From the NCBI GenBank assembly GCA_947568835.1, contig OX387612.1, positions 10,790,001-10,854,000 on the forward strand: 64,000 nucleotides of DNA, given 5' to 3'. The position numbers and the translations under genes were made by a program. Under the pieces are notes generated by a model, which saw only the letters and a list, made by a program, of their open reading frames with translations, had not been told where the DNA came from and made no database searches. This document shows, in pieces, positions 38,101-50,100 of this stretch (its first letter is position 1; each line of letters starts with the position of its first letter). Origin of the DNA: Protonemura montana (Eukaryota; Arthropoda; Insecta; Plecoptera; Nemouridae).

Positions 38101-41100
38101 AGTAAGGAATATCTGTGCAAGCTTTATCTGTGCTAGTCTTTGCCTCATAAGGATGGAATATCTGTGCAAGCTTTATCTGTGCTAGTCTTTGCCTCATAAG
38201 GATGGAATATCTGTGCAAGCTTTATCTGTGGTAGTCTTTGCCTCATAAGGATGGAATATCTGTGCAAGCTTTATCTGTGCTAGTCTTTGCCTCATAAGTA
38301 AGGAATATCTGTGCAAGCTTTATCTGTGCTAGTCTTTGCCTCATAAGGATGGAATATCTGTGCAAGCTTTATCTGTGCTAGTCTTTGCCTCATAAGGAAG
38401 GAATATCAGTGCAAGCTTTATCTGTGGTAGTCTTTGCCTCATAAGGATGGAATATCTGTGCAAGCTTTATCTGTGGTAGTCTTTGCCTCATAAGGATGGA
38501 ATATCTGTGCAAGCTTTATCTGTGCTAGTCTTTACCTCATAAGGATGGAATATCAGTGCAAGCTTTATCTGTGCTAGTCTTTGCCTCATAAGTAAGGAAT
38601 ATCAGTGCAAGCTTTATCTGTGGTAGTCTTTGCCTCATAAGGATGGAATATCTGTGCAAGCTTTATCTGTGGTAGTCTTTGCCTCATAAGGATGGAATAT
38701 CTGTGCAAGCTTTATCTGTGCTAGTCTTTACCTCATAAGGATGGAATATCAGTGCAAGCTTTATCTGTGCTAGTCTTTGCCTCATAAGGATGGAATATCT
38801 GTGCACGCTTTATCTGTGCTAGTCTTTGCCTCATAAGTAAGGAATATCAGTGCAAGCTTTATCTGTGGTACAATCTTTTTTAAAACCTACTGTAGCTCGG
38901 TTACTTATTGAAGTTGTAATCTTCCAGTCGAACAGTTTCGCGTGGCGCCGTCGACGACGCGAGAAGATGAATCGAGTAAGCGGTGGAAACTTTAAAACCA
39001 CGTGACAAGCTGTGACGTCACTTAAAACGTCGTTCACGGTCTCAAAGATACCGAGCTCCCTTTTTGCACATCAACCGAGGATATAATATATTTGAAAGTG
39101 TTGTGAGAGCGAGTGAGACGGGAGATGGAAGTTTGGTACGAGATGGAGAGAGACGACGAGATGGAATCTTGGGTGTTGGGTGAGTCGGAAAGGAATGTGG
39201 CTAAGGGTGTGGCGATGGGGTGGTTGGGTGACATGCCGCGACAAGGGTGGCGTTTGGAGGGTTGGGAAATGCGAGTAAAGTGTCTTTAAGGTGGTGGTTT
39301 GTGGCACGTTCAGATGTTTCCTTGTTAAATGTTATTCATAATAAAAATAAGATGCTCTGTGTTTTGGTTTGGTTGTTGTTTTATTTATTGTTTAGTTTAA
39401 TTAGGTTAATAGTTTGACAGGTTTGCTGTTTATAAATTGGATTGAAAGCTTGGTTATTTTTTGCGGCATTTTGCCGAATGTCAATCGAATTTTCTTTAAT
39501 TTTTTGATTGAAAATATTATTTTTAAAAGTGGTTAAAAAGCTGATTAACCAGACCGTAGTATTATCTTGAAAAAAAAACGCAAGTGATGGCACGAATTTG
39601 TTGGAACTTGGCTATCGAGGAAATTCTTTATTAATAGTGAATCTTCATGCAGGCAGAATCCGTAGTTCAAATATCTTACCGTCCCCCACCCCGACTTGCA
39701 AGGCATATAAAACCGAAATGAAATATTTCATCAAAAGGGAAAAAAAAATGGAAAAACGTGAAGAGCAACGGCCATCATTCAGAAGTGAAGGTCTTAAACT
39801 TATTGCGTATTCTTTGCGTGGCCGGCGACACGTTCATCATTCGAGTGCTCATGCGAAATTCGGTGAAGAAATGAACACCCCATTGTTGTCGGTCGGAGAT
39901 GATGGAATTCTTACCAATTTGATAAATAGGCTAGACGTGATCTTGGTGCAACAAAGGCTTAGCGATTTTTATTTTTTAATAAGAGCCGGTTGTAAAAGGT
40001 CAAGTTAAAGAGATGATCTGAGGTTAGGAAGTGAAGAAGATGCTGCTTTAGATTGGCTGTGTTAATGGAGATGAGTTACAAACTGGCAATTTTATTAATC
40101 AATCGATGATTTGACTTCAAGGTATTTTTTTTTTCTATTGAAAACGTTCAAAAAAAAGTCAAAAGCTTGTAAAATAACTAAAGAGGCTTAAACCTGAATA
40201 ACAAGAGTTTTATATATATTTTTTTTTAAGTTTAAATATCTTAAATAGCAAATGTTTAAAAATGCGTGGTCAAAAGTTAAAAAAAAAAAAATGTTTACCG
40301 AGAAGAAAAGAGAAATTGGGTGTTTATAGATTTTTATTTTTTGTATTTTCAGTATTTTTCTGTTTTCTTTGAAACTCAACACGGTGCGTTTCACAGAATT
40401 TTACCAAAAAAACGGGTGTAGCTGTATCTTATTGATACGGCCGATATTTAAGCGTGACTACGTTCAACTACCGCGTAGCCAAGTAGGTCAACTATAGTAC
40501 TGACCGCACTTCACATGCAAGTTTTACATGTCTATTTATTTGGGTTGTGTTTTCATATCTAATTTACATGTTGAAGGACTTTACAGATTGGGATGGAGGT
40601 GCCATCTTGCGATATATTTATTTTATTTTGCATTAGTCTAATGACGAGTGCTAAAAACGCCGCCTACTCTCACGCCTCCAATATTTAGTTTATCGAAAAT
40701 AAAAAAAAAGTACTTCTGGAGAATTATCTGAACTATTGAATGATAATAAGTCGCACTCTGTCCTTTGTTTCCTGTAGGCTGTAGGGGTTGTTCCACATTT
40801 GCCATTTTGCGTAATTTAACATTGGTCTTATGGAGAGCATTAAAAACGCCAACCCATCTAACGCCTCCAATATTTATTTTATCGAAAATAAAAAAAAAGT
40901 ACTTTTAGAGAATTGTCTGAACTATTGAAAGATTCGCATTCTGTCCTTTGTTTCCTGTAGGCTGTAGGGCTTGTTACACATTGGCTATTTTGGAGAGCAA
41001 ATCCGTACATGACTCCCTATATAATGCGCTTTAAGACGTAGTCAAGTAAAAAAAAATTACTGTTCTACATAAAAAAGTGCGTGTACATCATCCGTTTAAA

Positions 41101-44100
41101 TTGCATTAAAAAATGGCTCGATAACAAAAATTACAAAATATTTAAAAAAAAACCTCTTCATGATGACAACTTCAGGACTTGAATGACTTTCAAGAAGAAA
41201 TAAACTCGTGTCCAACCAAAATAATTATTAAATCAAACGTGCACCACTCCAGCTCAACATCTCAACATTTCTATCGACCGCCAACAAAACGTCCGGCTGC
41301 TGTCGAATTACATCTTTCACCTACTGCCAAAGCACAGTGGCAAAAACGCTTCAAACTGTCGAAACCTTCCCCTAGCGACGAGCACTAGCACGGTCAAAAA
41401 ATCCGAAAAAAAAAATGCCACAAGCCACGTTCAATACCAACCAATGACCACGATATTGCAATAAACTTTGATCCCGTGTTTATCTGATCCGCCCTCTACC
41501 GAAAACCTCCGATTTTATCCAAAGAAACCTTTAACCCATCCTCATTCCATACCGAAAGGAAAATATCCTATTTCAATGAATATTTCAGCCATCTTTCTCA
41601 AGCAAAGCGAAACGGCAAAGTGATCATTCCGGCTGTCTTGTTCCGTATCTTAGAATAAGAAAGATTGGAGAACATTTCAAATATGACGTGTCTTTCAGCC
41701 ATTTCACTTGATGTGTTTTATATGTTTTGATATGTGTACGTTTTATGCTGCCCGAAGTTTTTATAGTGCATAACAAAGTTATAGTTTAAACGTTAAACAT
41801 GCAAATGTGCAGAATGTTCGTTTGATTGATGGGTTTTAGAAGACGTTGGAGATTGCTTGAAAATAAAAATGTTTGTCTTCGTGACGTTGTCATAAGTGAA
41901 ATAATAAACAAGTTGTGAAACTATGAAACGATTTTTCTTTTACATGATGTTTAAATCGGAAAAGAATGGTTTTGAAAATGGGGTGAAATAACCGAAGCGA
42001 TTTAAAAATGAAAATGCTTGTTTAGGTGAAGTTTTGACATGATTTCTTTCAGGTAGAATTAGGTCATACTAAGGAGGTTACTATTATTATTATTTGTGGT
42101 GTTTAACGACGCACTGTTTTGACATCTGGCCATGCGGCACTGGTCTAATGGCGTCGGTGAATGAGTGGATGATGATGAGGATGATGATGAACCTAACCTA
42201 GCCTAGAAGGGAGGAGGGGACACCCGGCGCCGGCACGTAGCCTACTCCTGTCGAAGACCAAGGGGACCACCGGCTTAACGTCCCTTCCGAAGGACGGTAC
42301 AACGCGAACAGCAGGATTCCTCCACAAATCCATGCTGTCGAGAGGTTGATAAGCAAGGCGAATGAAGTTGCTGTACTAACTTTCATCCCTCCAACCTCTC
42401 TCCCGAACAGAACTGGTCATGTGTATAATGGTCACCTATCCAATACCTGACCCAGCGCAGTGTTGCTTAATTTCGGTGATCTAACGAGAACCGGTGTTTC
42501 CAACACGACAAACCGTTCAGTAAAAGGAGGTTACTGAATTGACAGATTCCACAGCTGCTTACAATATTATGCCCAGTGCCAGTGAGTTTACAAATATATT
42601 TCTTCCTGTCAAATAATTTTTTTTTGTTGTTCCTATTGAACCGAACTCGTGGATATAAAAAAATAAATCTGGTTGCACTTGTCATCAAAAATGACATTAA
42701 TTGCAATGAATGTGGTCAGAGTTCGATCAGGGTTCGAGTCCCCGTATGGGCATCAATTTCTGAGAGCGTAATAGTGTTCCATAAAAATAAAATAACCCGC
42801 ACGTTGCAAGCGTTTGCAATTTAAATCAAATTTCACAAGCAAGTTGTTTTCAGTAAACAGCAAAGACACAAAATAGGTGACCCAAAAACTGACAGAAAAA
42901 ACCCCAAAACATCAAAATGCACGCAAATTGCCACACAGTTCATCTTAGATCATTTCTCTTTTTGAACAAAATCAAGCAGAGAATATTAAACGTGAAATTT
43001 TAGCATCAAACACTTAAACAGTTTGTAAATGTTTTAACATTCCAAGCTTTTGCAAAACCTTCGTTAACTTTTAATCAAGCTTGGATTTACAGCTTCTTTT
43101 CTTTTAGCATGCACAGTCTTTTTCCCTGAGCAATTGTTTTATCATCGTTGTGTCCAGTTTCAGACTTTCATAGAGAAAACACTGAAATAAAGGTAACTTT
43201 TACATCAGAAACTTTGGCATATTGAATTAGACCAAACACACGTCCATACATTTTATTTCAGGTTTAAAATTGACTCGATTCAAACATAATCTCTCTACAG
43301 TTAGTAGTATTTTCAATATTTTGCTTTTAATCTTGTTAAACTTGATCAACCCTTCAATACTTCTTATAAACTTCATCTTTCCACCGTTTCATTCAAACTC
43401 CACTATGATTGATTGATTTGTGGTGTTTAACGACGCACTGTTTTGACAACTGGCCATGCGGCACTGGTCTAATGGCGTCGGTGAATGAGTGGATGATGAT
43501 GAGATTGATGATGAACCTAACCTAGTCTAAGGGAGGAGGGTAAACCCGGTGCCGGCACGTAGCCTACTTCTGTTGAAGACGAAGGGGACCACCGGCTTAA
43601 TGTCCCTTCCGAAGGACGGTACAACGCGAACAACAGGATTCCTCCACAAATCCATTCTGTCTAGAGGTTGATAAGCAAGGCGAGTGAAGTTGCTGTCGAG
43701 AGGTTGATAAGCAAGGCGAGTGAAGTTGCTGTCGAGAGGTTGATAAGCAAGGCGAGTGAAGTTGCTGTCAAGAGGTTGATAAGCAAGGCGAGTGAAGTTG
43801 CTGTACTAACTTTACAAACCCAGACATGTAAAAAGGTTCGACCTTCATCTTATATTTTAGAATCACTTTTTGACCCAAATTTGTTTTCTGAAATTTTTAC
43901 ATCGCTGGAAAATATATTGCTATTTATAAAATTCCTCGCATATTGAGTTTTTTTATAAATGGTTATCCAACAGTAAGAAATTAATAAAGTTCGAACCTTT
44001 ATTAACATAACTGTGATCATAGTTTGATGATATTTTGACCAAATCTGGGAAAAAATGTGATTAATTATTTTGCATCAGGATGTTCTCGTGTCAGCATAAC

Positions 44101-47100
44101 ATTTTCGCGCCAAAATTAAAAATGATTTAATCAGTGTATATTTTTGTTAACCTATAAAACACAATCAAATCATTGTTGCATTTGATAATTTTTTTAGTGC
44201 AAAAATAGCCAAATTGAAAATAATTTTGTAGAAAGGTACTTGTTAAATTTATAAAATGTTAACGAGTTAATATTTTCCTAGAAAAAAATCAACCAATAAG
44301 GCTAAAATCACATTTTCTATCAGAATCAGATATTTTCTGCTCACTCTTAAACCTAACTTACCTAGATAACTCAATTAAATATCTTGAATAAAACAAAGCA
44401 CAGACCAATCGCTATACATAGGTATTGTTTCAGATCGCACCTGGGACTAAGGTTCTGGCGGGTGCCCCTAGGGTTTACGATACACACTTGGCAGGCTAGA
44501 CGCCTCTGCACGTCCGACGAAAATCCCAAGGGGGTGCAAACCAGTCAAAGGGAGGGGCGCTCTTACGAGCAACGCGTGACTAGAGGTCGTTACCTTAAAG
44601 AAGCTCTTCGCAGAGAAGAAATAATCAAAAAACAGCTGGGGAGAAAATTGTGCCATGGTAAAAATGAGTCGGGAGTAGGAGATAGTGCTTGGGGCAGATA
44701 GGGGCAGATAGGGGCAGATAGGGGCAGATAGGGGCAAGCGTTTGGGGTTTCAGGTCAACTTAAAGTGAGGGTAATAAAGAAGAAACAAGTGTTTGGAGGT
44801 TTTAATGGTTGGAGGCACGATAGGGGAATTGTAGAGTTAGGTCAGGTTGGGGTCATCTTTTTAGAGATACGAATTGAGACAATAAATGAGAGTTCTTTTT
44901 AAAAGATATGTGCAAGTTATAAATTGATTGGTTATTTGGTAAGTTGTAGAGAATAAGGTGAAGCGATATCATTGCGATTACCACAGCGCTAATGTACAAT
45001 TGTCTTTGCAAAAAATGACTGCCTAATCATAACGGAATCAAAAACAAAAATATATACGACGTTATTTCATATTCATTTAAATTTGTTACTTTTCTCTAAT
45101 TAATAGCATTTTGGGAATGTTAAACGCTCTTTTAATGTTGATTTATGCAAACCAACGGTTGATATACATATGTTTTGTAAAAAAAATGTGACAGCAAGCG
45201 CCATCGGGTGGCACCTAACGCTACCACGCGTTGCCGGCCTCGTTTGCTCAGCAGCAAGCGCCATCGGGTGGCACCTAGCGTTACCACGTGTTGCCGGCCT
45301 CGTTTGCTCAGCAGCAAGCGCCATCGGGTGGCACTTACCGTTATCACGTGTTGCCGGCCTCGTTTGCTCAGCAGCAAGCGCCAACGGGTGGCGCCTACCG
45401 TTACCACGTGTTGCTGGCCTCGTTTGCTCAGCAGCAAGCGCCATCGGGTGGCACCTACTGTTACCACGTGTTGCCGGCCTCGTTTGCTCAGCAGCAAGCG
45501 CCATCGGGTGGCAACTACCGTTACCACGTATTGCCGGCCTCGTTTGCTCAGCAGCAAGTGCCATCGGGTGGCATCTACCGTTACCACGTGTTGTCGGCCT
45601 CATTTGCTCAGCAGCAAGCGCCATCGGGTGGCATCTACCGTTACCACGTGTTGCCGGCCTCGTTTGCTCAGCAGCAAGCACCATCAGGTGACAACTACCG
45701 TTACCACGTGTTGCCGGCCTCGTTTGCTCAGCAGCAAGTTTATTCATGCTCGCTGGGTCTCTGAATATACTCAATGGTTGTACATTTTCCAATTAAATTA
45801 CTGTTTTTATAAAAATGAAGCTTAGGGCAAATAGTGAAATTGGATAGCAATTTAATGTTGCTTGTGTAGCATATGTTTTTGCGTTCTGATCTCGCTGTTT
45901 ATTCAGTATTCAGTTCATTATTAATTGTCAAATGCTTATTTATTTTAAAAATAATCTCTGGGTTGAATTAAATCTGCGTTAAAAACCAATGATTTCAAAT
46001 TATAACTCAACACTCAAGAACTATAAATATAAATAAATCGTCTTTTTACTTATTAATTTAACCAGGTATTTTATTATATTTTTCAGAGATTTTTTCTGAA
46101 TGTACAGCGAGATTTTTTTAAATTTCTGATATTTTTAATTAAATCGGTGTTAATAAATGTTTCCTAACGACGGTATTTTCAGGAAATTTTTATGGATATT
46201 TTCCAAAACGACAGACAAAATTGAAGTGACTTAATACCACGCTTGCTTGGAATCTTGAAATTGATAAATAAAGTGGCATTTGCTTTCAGCCCCCATACAA
46301 AACAAAAGAAAAAAAAAACTCTTAATTCTCTCACGAGACTTAAATAAACAACATTTTAATTAGGTCACAATTTCTTAAAAAAAAAAATAATAATAATAAA
46401 TAAAAGTCCTAACACAATTAAACAGCAGTTAAAACATAATCGAGCCGTTGTCATGCCACTGATATGATTGCCCATCAGACAGAACTATTCAACGACCCAC
46501 TCTTTCAACACTCGGTAACGGATCGATCCCGCGAGAGTCGTCCGTTAGCGTTGCTAACTGGCTGTTGCTATAGCAACAACGTATCGTGTGGGTGAACAGG
46601 TTGGGATGGGATGGGGATAATTACACATCGATGTGGAGCTATGAAACAGGAATCTCTAATTAGTATTTGCATGTCGGTGCACCGAGCAATGATGTCACGG
46701 CGTCGATGAAGTTTACAAAAATTACATGATAGCTAATGGGGAGGTTTTGCTATGATGTTTTTTATTTGGATTGATAGGTGGTTTTTGATGGGAAATTAAG
46801 GAGATATTATTTTTGTGTGCTACCATAATTTGTATGGTTGTTTGTGTTGTTTTAGCAATGATCAGTGGTGGAGCGGCTGTTTTCAGAGACTGGTTTTTAA
46901 ACTATCTAAAGTAGAATTATTCGATTTATTAAACAGGTTTATTAAAATGTATGTCAGCTTTGTGTTAGTTTTTTAAACCAATGATTAATACTGCTGTTTT
47001 TTTTTATTGTTTTGCGAAACGTTCAAATCATATTGCAGAAGCGGAACGGTGAAATATCCGATTACAATATTTGCACGGATGATATACTTTTATTAAAGTG

Positions 47101-50100
47101 AGAGTAAACATAAATTGATGGTATTCAACAAACGTAGATTGCTGTTTGTCAATTAAGTTAAATAAATGCAATATCATATTTATTGATAAAAAAAATTGTG
47201 TTTTACGATGCCCTGTTTTCTGAACGAAATTCAAATAGGTATATATATTTTTTTAATTTGGGTACCGACCTGAATAAGGTTGCTCTAGAGATATTTCTTA
47301 AAATCATTGTACAAACATTGATGACAGTACATGAGCCACTTTACTTCTTACTGGTAACCATATTTACACACTCTGATGACCACTCTGTAGCAACGCATGG
47401 ATTTCCACTACTTTTGCTACAATTACAATTTCCAAATGATTATGGCCTTCTTTTAAATTATATTTATTTTTTTAATAAACTGCTAAAATCTGACCAGAAA
47501 ATCCAAACTCAACGTGGACATTGCAACAAAATTCAGATAGAAATATTAATTTTTCTGTCATAAGAAATAATAAATATCATTGCCTAACCAATTCTACATC
47601 AGTCACGGTTTCAACAATACATTTAGACACAAGCTACTGTGACAAATAGCATGAAACCCAAACAAAAACAATTGTACATTATTATAAGAAACAAATGATA
47701 TTAGCTCAGTAATTGAAGTTCTTATAGCGTAAAGCAGGTTTATATCAATTACGTTAGCAACTCGCGTATCGAGTTCGCGTCTCGAAAAACTCTCTCCCTT
47801 ACAAAAAAAAACCACTCCACCGAACAAAACTGCCCGTGACCACCCAACCAAAACCTGACTCAGCCAAAACTATCTAACTCGAATTCTTTCAAAGTCCAGT
47901 TAGAAAAAGAACCCGTATTTCCCCGTGTAGAGTTACTCGCTCCTCTTTATAACCCACTGCGTGTTTTTGAGTGAGATATTATTATCGTCAACACGTCTTG
48001 ATGTCTAGGGTCGACTAGCCCCCACGTTTGATCACTGATATCGCTACCGACGGCTTGTGTTTCAACGTTGTTTCAACGTTTGGGAGAAGACCGGACGACG
48101 GTTACCTTTCATATCTGATCTAAGTCTTGCACGCGAGGTTTGCAGTAGGGGTGAGGTGAAATATTCTGGTATGCCTCGTCTTGTGTGTCCAAGCAGTCGC
48201 TTGGCTCGGGCATTTACAGCCAACTTGGTGACGGTTTCTAAGATGGACACGATTTCAGGGGATATCTTTTTGTTAAATAATTAAATAGGGACGTGAAGCA
48301 AAGATTTAATTTAATTTAATTACTCTGTGTATTTAAAGAAGATTAATAGGTAAAAAAGATGTATAGGTATTTTTTTTTTTTTTGGTTTTAATCCACTAGT
48401 TTTGATCATTTTGGTGGCTGTTGTATCGGGAGCTTCGTCAGGTTTAAACCAAGGTTTACTGGATGCAACTAATCGGCCAAACTATTTGTCCGATCGCGAC
48501 GAAACAAAAACTAGGCGACTCATCACACTATTGCCAACAGATTGACGCTTTTCAAAAACAAAAAGTATTATTTTGTCTTATAGTTACACACGTTGTAAAA
48601 GAACCTGCACCAACGCGTTTTTCAGAAAAAAAAATCCGAGTTATCGTAGCAGCTGTGGATCCCAAATTTCTTTAATCTATTATCACTATCAAAATTTACA
48701 TAAAAAAAAATACTCCAGCCAACCGTTTGAAAAAGCCTGCCTTATTAATAGTATCCATTTTTTTTTTTAGAATGTATTTCCCGATAAATGTGCCTTAAAA
48801 GATATTTTTTAGCTGAAACAATTTTTACCAACCCCAATTAAAGAACCAAAAAATATTATTTTCTTCCCTAGAGTCCCCTGAAATCCAGATGTCAGAAGTC
48901 ACTGGAAGACGTTTTACAGTTTTTATAATCCATTGCTGAGTTAAACACGCGGCATTTTTTATATGGCAGCCGTCAAAAGTCAATTTAAGAATACCTGTTA
49001 ATAGGTTTAATTTAAAAATAAATATGCTGATGCTATTTTGATATTTTGACACTAAATGTAATGCACCAGTTCGTGTTGTTGTCACCAAACCGACAGAACA
49101 GAATAAATTGAAGTTACATTGAAAGATACTGGTTTTTAGACTCATGTCTACTTGATGTAAACTTAGCACTAGGTTTGACAAAAACTATTTCAACTGGGTT
49201 TAAATGCTAAGTAAAGAACAACTACATTTCCTAAAGTTTTGTAACTTGTACCTGTTACTTTATCAAGGGTAAGAGCAGTCCTGACAATTTTCCAATAACA
49301 AAAGAACCACATAAAATTATAACAATTACCAAGTTCAAGCTTCCTAAATGCATCTAAATAAAACAATCATGGTCAATTACTTAAAAACTAATGCATTTTA
49401 TTGTTATTTAATTGAATTGTTCTTCACTTAGCATTAAAAACCCAATTCAAATAGTTTTTAAATCGAGTGAGTTTGTGTAAACTGCTTCTGGAAGAGAAGT
49501 GAAATCAATAGTCAGTTTAACGACGCAATGCCATGTGGTTCGGTGTTTTGTACCGGAAAGAAGAGACTGTCACGATATTTTATTGACCAATAACAAAATA
49601 TGGCATTCGTTTAGCGAAAAGAAGCGTTCAAAAGTAACAAACAGCCGATGCCGATTTTAATTCACTGAACGTTTATAGCCCAGAAAACAATTTATTTTTA
49701 TGTCGCTGTGTATACGGGGCGGGAGTCGACAAGAAATAAACGGAAAGCGAATCTGATTTTCGAACAAAATATGTAGATTGCTTAACGATTTTCACATAAA
49801 AAAAATTGTCTAGTCTAATGGGTAATTTCAGGGTATACAGAGAATAAAAATAAGCCTCGTACCCGTGCAGCAATCAAGTCAAAATTCTATTACCCACCAT
49901 GCGCAAAGTAGCCGTTCTCAAAAAAACAGAAATTGAAAAAAGAGTTTATGTAAGCGCGTCCGTAAAACAACATACCATCTAATACTTAATGAACACGGTA
50001 ATTTTGTCTGAAAACCAAATCGACTTTCAGCGATAATTTATCCAATTTAATGCATTCTGGGCGTGTGACGCAACCACGAAAACTCCCGATAACAACTCAT

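Noticed and set aside
39598..40008. 136-codon plus frame as a gene
   Set aside because: No recognisable domain, low-complexity lysine-rich centre, no splice or promoter evidence, within a very long intron.
44384..44737. Overlapping plus and minus frames of 89-105 codons
   Set aside because: Both depend partly on a 10-bp tandem repeat and resemble nothing known to me.
45100..45825. Several 150-230-codon frames on both strands
   Set aside because: All come from the 60-bp array, whose period is a multiple of three.
47183..47563. 126-codon plus frame as a gene
   Set aside because: AT-rich chance frame; no family resemblance.
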